From Diphasiastrum complanatum (taxonomy: Eukaryota > Streptophyta > Lycopodiopsida > Lycopodiales > Lycopodiaceae): a stretch of DNA of 64,000 bases. The notes below the pieces were generated by a model. It was not told the DNA's origin and did no database searches. It was given only the letters and a program-made list of their open reading frames with translations. Position numbers and translations under genes: made by a program. Below are positions 43,341 to 55,571 of the stretch, piece by piece. How positions within the stretch are numbered: the stretch's first letter is position 1; every line of letters starts with the position of its first letter. The stretch is from the NCBI GenBank assembly GCA_029204225.1, contig CM055107.1, positions 10,019,472 to 10,083,471 on the forward strand, written 5' to 3'.

Positions 43341-45630
43341 GGCCCCCAACACTGAACGATATGACTTGTGTAGGATTGAATGAGTATTTTGTGGGTCAAG
43401 CCGCTAGCAGTTGCAATAACCATAGCAATATGGGTGATTGTCGATTTTAGCTAGTTTATGATGGTTTTGTTAGTTTGCTTGTGTATCTCATAACTTACGG
43501 TAGATCTGAATTTCCATAAAGTGTACCTCTAGTTTTGGAGTTATTAATTGCTTATTTAATTATTGCATGCTGAAAATTTTTAAGATTTACTGTTCTAGGC
43601 TATGTTTTAGTAGAAAGTTGCATGTTTTTTAGGAGTTTGGACTATAAATGGGTAGTAAGAGCTATGATCTAAAAGTCGAAAAATGGTAAAAAAATAAAAA
43701 AAAAAAAAAAAAAAAAAAAAACAAGGTTTGTTTGCTGGATTTTTCACTATTTTCAAAGTTTTTCACAAGATCCATGTACGAAACTTTGCATGCAAGTTCT
43801 CATGTGTATATTGAAGATGTCCAAAATCTATTACCAAGTTTGCGGTCATCTTTAAGAGGCTCAAAAAGTCAAATTGATAAATTTTGAGTTTGGATAACTC
43901 TTTAAAGTGGATCTAAAACCTCTAAACCTATATACAGTATGGAAGATAGGTAGTATTGCCTTTGATTTCACCCAATTTGGTGGCAGGAGGCTTAAGCATC
44001 GATGTTTCGAAATTATGTTTGTTGGCGCCCACCATTTTGGTGGATCTGATCCTATTGTTGCTTGCTGGACCTATTGAAGTTGCTATGCTCACTAATGAAA
44101 CTTAGTAGACTGCTAACATCTGATGCTGTAGTAGGATTTTTGAGAAACCTACCTTGAAAAATTACCCCCCTACTGGTTTTTTATGCAATTATAGCTCTCA
44201 CGTGTGAAGTCCAGGTGGCAGGGTGACATGAAAATCTTCTAGCTAACATAATTAGATTTGCTAGTTGGAAATTGGCTTCAGAAATCCCCTAACATAAGAC
44301 TTTTCACATTATTGTAGCACCCTTTCATTATGGGCACAAATTTTTGTCTTCTCAATCAACCATCTTTGATCAAAAATTAAAAACAAGTTAAGCTCAAAGG
44401 TCTCCCATCACAAAAACGACATCAATGATCATGCAATTAGGTATATTTGGAAATATCATTCATGCATATAGAAATACTTCACAAACATACTAGATTTAGA
44501 TTGGAATCAAAGGTTCTAAAACATCAAGAACAAGGTTGGTTTGTGGAAAAAAGAAAGATATTCACATGATCCATATCAATTTACTTTGGGAAACCCATTC
44601 GGGTTAAAACCCATCTATCTAAAACATGTAGGATCTTAGATTAACAAAGCAATAGTTTGTCAATAAACATCTGCTACTAGCATTCAGTAAGCTTGATTCT
44701 AAGATCCACACTACGCACTTTTCTCTATTGAGATGCAACCAAATATAGCCCAAATACTAAAAGGGTTATTTTGAAAACCCTTGAAAAAGACCTAGAATAT
44801 TCAGCTTGTAGACTCCATGCCTTAACTTTAGGACTCTAGCTAATGCTCTGGGCAACTTTAATGGCTATTTGTATGTAACTCTTACAAAGTGTTCAACACA
44901 TCCTTCATTGTCAACACAATCAGCACAAAAGTTGTTGCTAAATATGCTACAAATACAAGAAGTGGAAGTATGTTAAAGGGAGAAAACTGCCCATCAATGT
45001 TTGATCTATGACAAGTTCTTTTGAAAGATACGTTGCTCAACTCTAATTATAGATCAAAGAGTTGTTACAATATATTTTTTACACATGATTATTCACGATA
45101 GATGAGACTATTCACATGTTTAACATTTTACTTGATACTGTCAATTTAGGAATATATCTCATAATTCATAGTGTAGCAAGTTTGACAAGTAACAAGAAAT
45201 GCAAGTTAGTCTATTGATTAGAAGAATCTTTGTAATACAATTGTATGCTTAAGAAACATTCAAATTGAGATAGCTGAAAAGTGAAAAAAGAAGAAGAGAT
45301 AGCATTATAAAAGAAATTTTAAAAAAAAATCCAAGTTTCATGCTCAAATTTACCTTGTAGAGACACCTCAACTTTTAGACAATCATCACAATAGCTTATT
45401 GCTATGGTGACAAAGGTAAAAAGCACATTCTATGGATGATGTTTGTGCCTTTTCAACATTATCTATAATGCATGCTTCAAGCATAATTGAGGACCAAATC
45501 TACAAAACACTTATCATGTACTAAAGCAAGTCTCAAAAGCTATGGGCACTTCCTTTGACTCTAACTTCTTCAACACTTCCTTGACCAACGAACTAAAAAG
45601 TCTTGCCTTGCATGCAAGGCAAACAAAAAT
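43341..45630. other. About 2.3 kb without recognised gene
   Basis: A poly(A) run lies at about 43,697-43,722. TCACGTGTGA at about 44,198 is another G-box-like palindrome, so part may be decayed LTR or leader of the G-box copia family. Otherwise AT-rich and non-coding. Confidence 0.4.
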
Positions 45631-45760
45631 AATTATAGTGAGGTACCCAAGGTGCAAAAGGCAAGACCCAAAAAAGACCAAAAAGCCTATAGTGAGACAC
45701 CCAAGGCAAGACCAAAAACAAAACAAAAACCATAGTGAGGCAACCAAGGGTACAAAGCAT
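45631..45760 (+). repeat. Three degenerate tandem units of about 45-55 bp
   Basis: Each begins ATAGTGAG(G/A)(T/C)A(C/A)CCAAGG and continues with A-rich sequence containing AAGACC(A/C)AAAAA. Confidence 0.7.
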
Positions 45761-45819
45761 TTATAAGTAGGATTTTATCCCACCACCCAAAATAAATTCT
45801 CTTCATTCACACACACACA

Positions 45820-45837
45820 CCTCCTGTCTCTCTCTCT

Positions 45838-45868
<31 letters not shown>

Positions 45869-45879
45869 GATCTCTCGAC
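45820..45879 (+). promoter_or_regulatory. CT-rich leader upstream of small ORF
   Basis: CTCTCTC repeats ending TCGATCTCTCGAC immediately precede the ATG at 45,880. CT-rich 5' leaders are common in plant genes and resemble the leaders at 13.4 and 15.7 kb, though here on the plus strand. Confidence 0.4.
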
Positions 45880-46119
45880 ATGGGTCAGTGCTGCACAAAG
45901 CAACAGACACACAAGCATTATACAACGCAACGGAGCTTGAAGCAGCAACGAAATGGTCGAAAAGTTATGTGTTGCTCTACAAGGTGCTCTTCGTGCTCCA
46001 GTAAAAGGCTCGAGAGCAGCAGGACCTCGGGTTTCATAAGAGAACACAGGTCTAGGTTCTATATATTCAGAAGATGCATTGTTATGCTTCTGTGCTGGCA
46101 CAAGTATGGTAAAGTCTGA
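45880..46119 (+). CDS. Candidate small protein MGQCC..., possible N-myristoylation motif
   Basis: An ATG directly after a CT-rich leader opens a 79-codon frame starting MGQCCTKQQTHKHYTTQ. Gly2 followed by two Cys is the arrangement of plant N-myristoylated and palmitoylated proteins. The product is very basic, with further Cys-rich words (VMCCSTRCSSCSS). No family beyond the N-terminus was recognised. It may be a short gene or the first exon of a longer one; sequence after 46,119 shows no matching downstream exon. The position in a low-repeat region with a leader argues for a host gene; short length argues against. Confidence 0.35.
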   Translation: MGQCCTKQQTHKHYTTQRSLKQQRNGRKVMCCSTRCSSCSSKRLESSRTSGFIREHRSRFYIFRRCIVMLLCWHKYGKV

Positions 46120-49100
46120 AGAATAATGGAATGCCGTTGGGGTCATGTGAATTGACAGATTGTAGAGTTTGGGGTGCTTTAGACATCGTGAGTTACAGAC
46201 TGAACTTAGATGCTGAATGTTGATAATCGATGAGTTGCACTGATCTTAAAGAGAAGCTTTTCAGATAATAGACATATAAGCGCTACATGCTGTATATGGC
46301 ATTTTCTGTTTTTTGCGAATTTAAAGGTCACTTGCATTTTCTGAAGCTCATCAAGGAGTAGCTCAAAGTCGCAAACAAACGCATTAAATGAGTTTTTTCA
46401 GGTCTACAGCTCGCTGCTCAGCTTTTTGCGTATACAACAATGGTGTGAATGGGACATATGCATTTCCGGCATTCTGCCAAACACCTTTTATATTGAAAGT
46501 GATTGGGATGTTCAAAACGGCTTGATTACATGAGGCGGCTGACTTTGTCATCAGCTCCCAGATTTACACGGAACGCCAGATGTCTGAACTTTTCTGGTTT
46601 TTTTGTTATGCCATTTCGTCTACAATACTGCAGCATACCATGGAAAAGATGAAAGGGCCCTCGGCGGCCTTTACCTGGCACATAGCATGAGCTAATTAAA
46701 TTCAGTGAGACGGAAAATTGGAAAGAGGTGCTATCGACAGGCAGCGAGCAAGCTCATATTGTTAGAACACCTCGCCTACACTTGCAGGCACATGTGATGA
46801 GTAGATACAATGTCTAAGTTAGAGTGAATCTTGTGTACGTGATGAGTAATGCCATTCTGGCGTGTTTTTTTGTCCATGCTGTTTGACAAAAGTTAAGTAC
46901 GACATATCCGTAGAGCTTATACTTGTGCCAGAGCACACTCATTTGGGTTACTAAACCAATGTAAAATGACTCACAAGATGCACCACCCTGGTGCTATGCA
47001 GGTGAGCACACCTTGTGTCAGAAAGTTGTCGGCTTAATTTAAAATGAAGCAGTGTTGGCTGATTGACAGATTACATGAGCGAGCTGCGGGAGTGAGTGAA
47101 AAAGTTCATGTGGGTTGTTCTTTCTAAGTTGAATGCTTCATGCAAATACGGTAGAGAGGCTGTGCATCCTTTCCATTTCCTCATGTGATCACATTATTTA
47201 TCAATGGGAACAACATTCACTTTGTAAATGGAGTAGTACTAAGTAGCTCAATCTTTCGAAGATTCTACTTAAGTTCTACACTTTTCTCACTTGGGTAAGT
47301 ACGAAGTACTGCCTGGATGACTTTCTGGTTGACATGTAATAGTCATTACTTAATACTAAGTTCCAATGAAACTTCATCCACTTGTAGTTCATTCATGTGT
47401 TCTAAAAGATGCTTTGGTTTTCCCTCCAACATTGTGTGTATATTTTTAGGATGCCTATTTTTGAGAAATTACCTTCTTAATCCTCTAACTTAACACTCTA
47501 AATTCTAATCCTCCAAGTGATCAAGTTTGTCACTAGTTATAAAATAGCTATCTAGGATGATGACAATATTAGCATTCAATCAAACTACCTTAATTGTCTA
47601 AGTACCTATATCATCACTAAAAGGCTCAATTCTTCAAGGATCAATGGTTTCTTGAGCCTCACCACTTGATCATTGATGCCTAGAGGAGATCAATCCACCT
47701 TTCACTCTTAAGTAAGTTATAGGTTCATGTACTAGGCTTGTGGCCACTTGGAGTGCATTAGTCATTTAGGAGTACATATAAATTGCATTAGTCATTTAAT
47801 AGAAAATACTATAAATCTATACTTATATATCTAGGTATTCTAAAATACCTTAATAGAAATGTATAGACTAATGTCATAGATAAAACAAACCCATTTTCTA
47901 TGTATGATGATCTATTTTCACAAATGATTAGTATATTTGTATGTATATAACATTTCTAAACAACAATCTAAAATATATATTATTGATGTCAAATAATGAT
48001 TCTAATATATGTATTAAATATTACTTATTTTAAAAAAATAACCAAGAATCAATTTGCACCCACTTTTGAGCTAGCTTAATATTTGACTCTTTCCTCTTAA
48101 GCCCTTTAGTTTGATCTAAATTTTTTTCTCTCATTGCATTCATACTAGTCTAATATGTTAGTATCCTTGTAATTTTACACGCTTGCTTGCATAAGTTGTT
48201 TTTAGGTAGATAATTCAATGCAACATACCTATCTAAAGTCACATTCACAACTTGTCTTTACTTGGTTCTTAGAAATTGAAGTACTAGGTTAAGTTCAAGA
48301 ACTCATTCACACCAACCTCTAATAGAAAAAGTGAGTATGGCAAGCCACATAGCCCGACCTTATTATGCTAGAAACTTTGCGAAAATGACCTACAGTTTGG
48401 TCAAATATTTCGAAATTCTATCTAAATCATATAATCTTGGCTTAGTTTAACAACGATAAATACAAAATCTTCTTCAATACATATATTAAAGGACACAAGT
48501 AGCCAACCTAAAAAAACAACATTGTTGTAGATTAAAATTTGAATAAAACTTTGATCATGTATAATCAATAGTTGGCATCATAAAAGTTAATTGCAACATA
48601 TACAAAACCCAATAACCATATAAAATGACCTCGTAGGAAAGTATCATTTTAAGAAAATCTTCTATAACTCTCATTGTATATAAAACAAATTTGAAGTATC
48701 ATATGATGTAAGGAGGGTAACAATGAATTGAAAGCATAGAAAAATCAATGGCTATTGTGAAGTAAATCCTATCAAAGATGGTCATAGTTTAGGGCCTTGA
48801 AACTATGCCCTTGGGCTAATGGCTTTTTGCCATGTGACAAAGCTATCTTACCTATAACAAGCAAAAGTTAGAAAAATGCATATCTCTATTATTGGTTGAA
48901 TTTTGTAGTCTCAATTTTGTATGTTGAACGATGTTCAACATTATCCTTTTGTAGGTTGAAAGATGCTGGTTGAGTAATGTTCTCTCTCTTCCACTAGCTA
49001 AACAGAACATTGTCTAGCTCAATTACCTATCTTTAAGTTGTGCCTCCACTTTGACCCTTGTTCAAACTATTTGAATTTTTCATATTTAGGTCTCAAGTTG

Positions 49101-49120
49101 ATATTTGCCAATTTGAATTA
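46120..49120. other. About 3 kb with no recognised gene or repeat
   Basis: 46,120-47,300 is less AT-rich than the rest and could hold untranslated or intronic sequence of the small ORF at 45.9 kb. 47,300-49,120 is AT-rich. No coding or transposon motif found. Confidence 0.45.
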
Positions 49121-50757
49121 ATATTCGGAAGGTACGATGTATTATCTGTTGTTCATCCTCTTGCTTATAAAAATTAAGCATAAAAAAAAAAACAAGGAGT
49201 TGAGATCCAATTGTTTTTGCGAAGCAAAGATTAAAAAATTACTATTCGTGTGAAATAATGAGACCTGACAAAAATTCCTATTTATATTTTTTAAATGCAA
49301 CGGAGATTTGTCACAAAGCTTACAAAGCTGTTTATGCAATGTGTCTGAATGGAGTCATTTATTGACTTTCGCTTTTGAAATCCATAGGGAATGTCTACAA
49401 TACATAATGTGTAAGGATTTTTTTTTTTTAATTGAGATTTCTCTACAATCTCTCTCCTCCTCAATTTAAAAGCACGGGTGAGCATCCTCTGTCTCAATTG
49501 AATCTTCTTTTGCAGCTGTCTCACCCCTTGCCAATCGTTCTCGATCTTTTTTTTTTAGTCTTCACATTTAATATGTGTCTTTTAAACTGTCCCAGAAGGA
49601 CTTTTTCTTCTTATCTTCAACAATTTGAAATAAGAATGAGAGATGCTTGGCAAAGAAAAAAACTTATGCTTAACAGAGAATTTGGATTTGTGTATTTTAA
49701 TAGAAGATTTGTCAAAAAAATTTATTTACAAGCACCCACACTTGAAAATAACACAATAAAAAAAAACAAAATATAAAAAACGTGTTTAAATTAATCTAAC
49801 AAAAAAAAAACTGAAATAAATATTTAATGCTAAGCAAAGCAATGTAATTAACTGGCCACGATGAAAGACAAGTTGATAAAAATTATCATACTTAATAAGA
49901 CTCTACATTGGATTTTGAATCATATGGCAATTCTAGCTGGTTGAAATCTCTAGCCTTTGAAAATTTGACGTACTCTTTATGAAAACATCTAATTCTTTGG
50001 ATCACAGTCATCTTCATCTTGTAGCCTTGGTCAATGTTATGGTCTCAAGCAAAAAGTTTAGCTTCTTCCACTGCCAATCCAGTGAAGGCAATGACACTAA
50101 CAGTTCGGAAAGAAGCCATGTGTACCCGGGTACTCCTGGGGCAATCGCTTTTTGGCTTGAAGACTATGAATGCCCCTTGATACAAAAATAATAATATGAA
50201 TCTAAATTTGAAATATAAAAATAAAAAATGGACCTACATTTGGCTGAGTCTACTAAAACTATAAAAGGTATAACTATAGCTTGTGTATGATTCTTAAATT
50301 TAAGTTTTAGATTTTTTTTTTTACGCCACTCTCTTAGGTTCTCATCCTACTACTCTTTGTGCTTCCCCGTCAAAAACATCGTCTGAAATTTCTCAATTAA
50401 CTATCTTTTAAAAAATGAGTTTTGTGACACTACCGATTACAAATCTCAATTCCTCATCTTTAAATTCAGATATTAGAAAAACAACATTTATCATTCATTT
50501 TGGTGAATTATAAGAGTTATTGGTTGATGATTCACAAGATTCAATTCACTCAGTCACGGATTCGAGTAAATGTACAGATCCTCGTTATTTTGTTGACCAT
50601 CGACGCGCAAGCTTTTCACATATTCGAACAAGGCCCACTTCTCAAATCCCGAATTTGATAAAATTTAAAAACGTTATATTTTTAAAAAAATCCTTAATTT
50701 TCTGATAGTGCAGAACTAACTAAGCCAAGTGAGAAGATTAATTTACAAATTTGACTT

Positions 50758-50760
<3 letters not shown>
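49121..50760 (+). repeat. Tandem unit A (CACTA-related), interrupted downstream by hAT
   Basis: This unit starts ATATTCGGAAGGTACGATGTATTAT and is nearly identical to unit B (57,164-59,040) over about 1.6 kb. About 264 bp present in B (58,180-58,443, with the transposase fragment) are missing at about 50,163. It ends in TTTACAAATTTGACTTCAAAATATATAT, entering the TA microsatellite that holds the hAT element. Confidence 0.88.

Positions 50761-50761
<1 letters not shown>

Positions 50762-50847
<86 letters not shown>
50762..50847. repeat. (TA)n microsatellite, left side of hAT insertion
   Basis: About 43 TA units. It continues at 57,079-57,100 on the other side of the hAT element. It gives artefactual Ile-Tyr repeat frames. 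Confidence 0.97.
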
Positions 50848-50849
<2 letters not shown>

Positions 50850-50950
50850 TAGTACCCCGTGGTACCGCTGGTATGGTACCGCCGGTACCATATCAGTGGT
50901 ACCGCCAGTACGGTACCGCCCTCAGACCCGCGGTACTTGGGCGGTACCAT
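50848..50950. repeat. Left terminal inverted repeat and GGTAC subterminal repeats
   Basis: The first 100 bp carry GGTAC seven times (TGGTACCGC, CGGTACC and variants). The right end has the matching cluster at 57,012-57,078. Subterminal short repeats are where hAT transposases are known to bind (as in Ac); binding here is inferred. Confidence 0.75.
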
Positions 50951-51078
50951 TTTTAATATTTTTTTTTAATTTTTTAATAATTTTTTTTTGCATATTAACT
51001 ACCAAAAAAGGACCAAAAAAAGTATAAAAAAAAGTTCCGGGTGTAAAAAAAGAGGGTACAGTACACGATGCAGGGGAC

Positions 51079-51440
51079 TAGTGCAGTGGCACATGGGCAC
51101 TGCGGGTGAGCAAACCAAGGGGCCAATGGGAGGCCAACACAAGGGGGTAGCATCACATGGGGGCAAGTACAGAGGCACACGGGCACTGTGGGTGATCAGA
51201 CCATGGGGCCAATGGGAGACCAACACAGGGGGGGAGGGGGAGCATCACATGGAAGCAGGTACAGAGGCACATGGGACAAATCCGGACAAATACACCTTCA
51301 CATGGGCATTGTGGGGGAGCAGACCACGGACCCAATCAGAGTGCAGCATGTGGTACAAATACATGGAGCAGGTACATTAGCACATCACAATTAATGGGGA
51401 CAAGTACAAGGGCACATGGAGGGATCATCAACAACTGCAC
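51079..51440 (+). repeat. Minisatellite of about 86-92 bp units within hAT
   Basis: GGCACATGGGCACTGCGGGTGAGCA...GGGGCCAATGGGAGGCCAACACA...CATCACATGGGGGCAAGTACAGA repeats from 51,088, 51,174 and 51,266, becoming degenerate toward 51,440. Confidence 0.8.
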
Positions 51441-52430
51441 ATGGGGGAACAGGCTGTGGGGTTAAATAGGCACTCGCGAGGCTGTGAGAGCCAGTGAGAG
51501 GCTGTGAGAGGCATTGTGAGAGTTATTGTGAGAGGCATTGTGAGAGCCAGTTCGAGAAACAAGGTGTCGTGAGATGGCAGAGCGCATACCACCAAGGCCT
51601 GAGGGCAAAGCCAGGAGGAAGCTCGAGGAAGATGTCCGAAGGCACAACGAAAGGCATTGAAAGCAAGAGACAGACATTGCAGAGATGTTGTGACGAACAC
51701 GGGATAGACACCCAGAGCTGCAGATCCTCGCCCCCGCTATGGCCCCTGCTCCCGCTGTCGAGATTTGGATGAGCAGATCGAAATGAACTTCACACAACGG
51801 TAGCTCATCATGGTCAAGGAAAGGGCTGTCCGCCATCGGGCTGGCCAGGACGCGGCTCGGGGTAACCGGACGGCAGAGTGAGAGCGACATAACAATGCTC
51901 CTGACGAGGGCGAGGAGTCAGTGGAGGATCCATAAGAATGTTTAGCATAGATGGGGTCTAGCCGTATGTGGCTGACTGTTGTTATGTAATGTTCATCAGT
52001 AGATGAAACAGCATTTAATGTCTAGCATAGTGTAAAAAATAGCCCCAGCCGTATGTGGCGGGAATACGTATTGTTATTTTGATACATCTGATGAATTAAT
52101 GTACGATGTGTTTTTTGTGCAATGTGTGCCTTGTGTATTGCAATCTGATGTATGTGTTTATGAAATGCTATCAGGGGGGTTGTATTTCTGTGTTCTGCAT
52201 ATGCTCTCAATCTCTGTAGTGAAAACTAATTAAAAACACGCACACACCATTTGAAGTAAAACTGCAAGTAGAACATCACAATTACAAGTTGACAAATACA
52301 CATTGTGCAGTGAATAGAATATGTCCAACACTGAATATAATATGGAAAATGGTCTGAATACAGTGTTTGACCATTTGGTCGCCAAACATGGAACATGATA
52401 TGAAACTGCTAAAAATAAAACAACAGAGCC
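51441..52430. other. hAT internal non-coding or weakly coding segment
   Basis: 51,479-51,555 has short tandem GTGAGAGGC repeats. A plus frame here looks protein-like in places (AERIPPRPEGKARRKLEED) but is broken by stops. It might be a second, decayed gene of the element on the opposite strand; support is weak. Confidence 0.3.
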
Positions 52431-52434
52431 ACAA

Positions 52435-52794
52435 TCAATGCTCTGGCTCTGACTTAGACGAATGCTCTGGAGACAACTCAAGGCCCCGAGTTGACTCTTG
52501 CAGCTGATATATGTGCCTGTCTGGAGCTGGCATGGGCTGTGTATCAGAAGAAGAGGACTCGTCACTAGCATCATCCCAATCTGCCTTCGCATCAGCCCCC
52601 AAGAAAACCAAACCAGCAACACTTGCTCCAACTCGCTGTAAGGCTGCATCTCTAGCTGTACCTAGAACCCTGCGTGGTCGACCTCTCCTCCCTGGCAGTT
52701 TCTGTGCCTTGTCTTTCTTGTTTGGTGCACCCTTGGGCCTTCCTGGTCTCTTGCGGAAAAGAGGAGCTATCAATGCCTCGTCACCCCCATGCAA
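52435..52794 (-). pseudogene. C-terminal segment of hAT-encoded protein with AT-hook-like motifs
   Basis: A minus frame of 119 codons contains two AT-hook-like words, KRPGRPKGAPNKK and GRRGRPRRVLG, followed by an acidic Ser/Asp tail (DWDDASDESSSSD). It lies downstream of the transposase dimerisation domain on the same strand. It may be a distal exon or an additional protein of the element. The AT-hook core (RGRP) binds AT-rich DNA in known families. Confidence 0.4.
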
Positions 52795-53410
52795 ATCACC
52801 TGGCTGGCTAGGCTGGGCGCAAACTGAGGTCGGCTGGGATAGGGAAGCAAAAGAGAGAACTCCCTATGCAGCTGAGCTAGGATGATCAACTCCTGGAGTG
52901 TGTGCCCATGGGGTTGCTGCTGGTGGAGGGACTGGTTGTGAAGGAGGCAAGTACAGCAGCGATATGTACTAAAAGGGGCGCTGCGATGGCCGGTACTGGT
53001 ACATCCTGGGTGCTGCCAAAGGGGGAGCCAGTGGAGTGGGTGCTGCCAAAGGAGGAGGATGTGGAGTGGGTGCTGCCACTGGAGGAGCCATTGTGAATGT
53101 GGACGCTGCGAAAGAAAACATGGGCACAGATGGTCGCCTGTCTGGTGGGCGACGGGTGCTGCAGAAGTGGACGACGATGGAGGGGCTGCAAGCTTGAATG
53201 GCATCGGTGGCACTGGAGGAGCTGTGCGGCGCACATATACCCTCTAAGGAGCTGGAGAAACTATGGGCACTTCGTGCGGCTGCTCTGGCTGTGACTCTGT
53301 ATATGGCATGTTGGCAAGAGATGAAGGGGGTGCCCTGACACTCAGCATCTGCTGGGCCTCTAAATCAAATGTGGCAATCAGGTCATCCAGTTGGGCATCT
53401 GAATACAAAT
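52795..53410 (-). pseudogene. Pro/Ser/Thr-rich low-complexity segment of hAT coding region
   Basis: Minus frames are low in complexity. A 30-bp unit (GTGGAGTGGGTGCTGCCA on plus) is repeated three times at about 53,028-53,090 and encodes a Gly-Ser-Thr-His repeat. It lies between the acidic segment and the AT-hook segment. Confidence 0.35.
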
Positions 53411-53420
53411 GCTCTGGGCT

Positions 53421-53942
53421 CTAGGCCTCATCCTGTGCACCATCCACTGAATCATCTTGTGCACCAACCTCTGAATCATCTCGTGCCTCATCATGTGCAC
53501 CATGTAGACCCTGCATGGCCTCCCAATCTGTGCAATCAAAGTCATCTAGTGCCTCCTCTGGTGTGCTGTCGTAGTAATGGCCATGACTCTGTGCAGCACG
53601 CATCCAAACATCTGCGGGACCGGCATCTAAACCACTTTGCCCTCTATCAAGAGCCTCCTCCATCATGTCGACATAGGTAGGTATGTCACTGCCCCCCCCT
53701 GTGTGCCCTGCCTGTCTGCTGGTATAACCTGTGCCATGTGTCTCACCTCTGCCACGTGATGCACCTGTGACCTCTGCCCGTGGCGTGTGCCCTGCACCTG
53801 TATAATCTGCCTCATCCCTCTCTGGTCTGGCAAACACAACCCGAATGGGCTCATCCTCGTCATGCTCATCCTCTGACACTGGCTCATCTGCCTCATACAA
53901 TGGAGGCTCTCTGTGCTCAAGCCCAAGCTCTCTCTCTCTCAT
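53421..53942 (-). pseudogene. Acidic segment of hAT coding region
   Basis: A 173-codon minus frame is rich in Glu and Asp (EADEPVSEDEHDEDEPIRV; EEALDDFDCTDWEAM). Its position right after the dimerisation domain fits the variable acidic C-terminal part of plant hAT transposases. No catalytic motif lies here. Confidence 0.45.
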
Positions 53943-54117
53943 CTCGACAAGCTCCCTCTCTCTCTCTCTACCATCAACTGTGTGCCCAGGTCATCTACAG
54001 GCATGGGATGGGTGCTGTCCGTAGGCAAGTCGACCTGGCGCTCCAAATCTAATATCTTTGTCTGAAGACCAAAATTGAGCGTGTCAAGAAAAAAACTTGA
54101 TTAAAAAAACCTACATT

Positions 54118-55494
54118 TTAGTGAGACGTCAACCAACATGCAATGGGAGAATAGCTTTTCACCTGCAATGCGCTCGTAATGGTTGGCAATCTCCTAGTGA
54201 GATGTGCGTTGGTGCTACAGAACACCAACCGCTCCAACTGACTCACTAACAGCCTGTTCCTTCTCCTTGTGTGAATGAGTGTCCATGTGCTCCAATTACG
54301 CTCACACATGGAGGCAGCGCAGTCCTGTGGTACGTGTAATGAAATGATTCAGCACACGTGCACGGGTGGAACGTCAACGAAACACAGCAAGGGAAGATGA
54401 GATGAGATGCATACCTGTGAAAGGACCCGCAGTGCAAAATGTTGTATGGATGGATAGGTGTTGCCGAACATGGTCCACTAGGTAATGGGAAGCTACCTCT
54501 TCTCTGGATCCTGAGCAGCCAGGTGACCGAACGTGCCCATGCCGAAACGAAATGCAGTGAGCTCCTCCAGGAGTCTGATAGGATCCAAACCTATGTGTGG
54601 ACCCACCCTGTGAATGTACTGAAGCCAATCGGCCTCGAGTTCCCTGTCTGCGATCTGTGTCGGAGAGAGGAAGAGAGGATGCAGCATGTGTGCAACGCTA
54701 TGGATACTCCTATAGAAGTAGTTCCATCGCGTCTCCCATATGAACTTCAGCTCCGTCATCCTGCAAGTGAGAGGCATGTGGTTTAGGGCATTACGAAAAA
54801 ACTTAACACTAACAGAAAAACAAACTAGAAACCATTGAAAAGATAAAGAACACTTACAACATTGTACCGCTTACCTCTCTGGCTGCAATTTGGGCAGCTG
54901 CAGGAACTGTCCAATCCGGTCCATGAGCTCATATACCAGTCCAAGTGTTGACCCCTCGCTGTCAGCCATGCGGAGCACAATGTAGAGTGGTCGAAGCAGT
55001 CCTGACAATGTCCGTGCATCCCTCCAAAACTGGTCTCCCCTCACCGTGGAAGAAAAGTGCTCCCCATCCTCAGTGCGCGGAAACACTGGCACACCATAGA
55101 TCACTGGCAACCATCTGTAGAAGCTAAGCCCTTCACCTGATCAAACGGTCGATGACCAAGTCGAATGCAAAGTGTGTGGGGGATGGCTTACGGAGGTCCA
55201 GATGGTTGAAGACCCGGAACATGGCTAGAACACCCCTCTTTCTGGCCTCCCGGACGATGGCTCTAACCCAGGGAAGTGCTCCTATGTCTCCATCAGAAGG
55301 TCTATGTCATGCGCTGCACACGGGGTATGAACAATATGAGGGAACTCGGCCTCTAGCAGTACACTCATCTGAATGCAATTCGTGGCATTGTCCGTCACCA
55401 CCGTGATGACATGTTGTGGGCCTATGGCTAGGGTGGAAGACCCGATGACATCAAACATGAACTCTGCAAATATGACTCTCCCCCCCTGCTGCAA
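54118..55494 (-). pseudogene. hAT transposase: DUF659 end, linker and C-terminal dimerisation domain
   Basis: Successive minus fragments complete the transposase. VTDNATNCIQM and HTPCAAHDIDLLMET (DUF659) lie in 55,494-55,282. GALPWVRAIVREARK follows a stop. RGDQFWRDARTLSGLL and LRMADSEGSTLGLVYELMDR lie in 55,110-54,871. ELKFIWETRWNYFY lies in 54,777-54,493, then FRFGMGTFGHLAAQDPEKR and MFGNTYPSIQHFALRVLSQ. The hAT dimerisation signature CERNWSTWTLIHTRRRNRL lies at 54,309-54,250. Frame changes and stops between fragments show decay, although introns cannot be excluded. Confidence 0.85.
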
Positions 55495-55571
55495 TCCACT
55501 GCTCTCAAAAACTGTGTGCCCATGCAGCTGGAGACCAGTATGTTGAGGATCGGCCTCCTCCTGACATCAGT

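Noticed and set aside
45775-46146. 123-codon minus frame opposite the MGQCC ORF
   Set aside because: Includes the GA repeat and has no recognisable content; the plus ORF has the leader and ATG context.
50729-50956. Ile-Tyr repeat frames on both strands
   Set aside because: Artefact of the TA microsatellite running into the hAT end.
51079-51440. Regular repeat considered as a CRISPR array
   Set aside because: Units are contiguous and degenerate with no spacers, in a eukaryotic transposon; it is a minisatellite.
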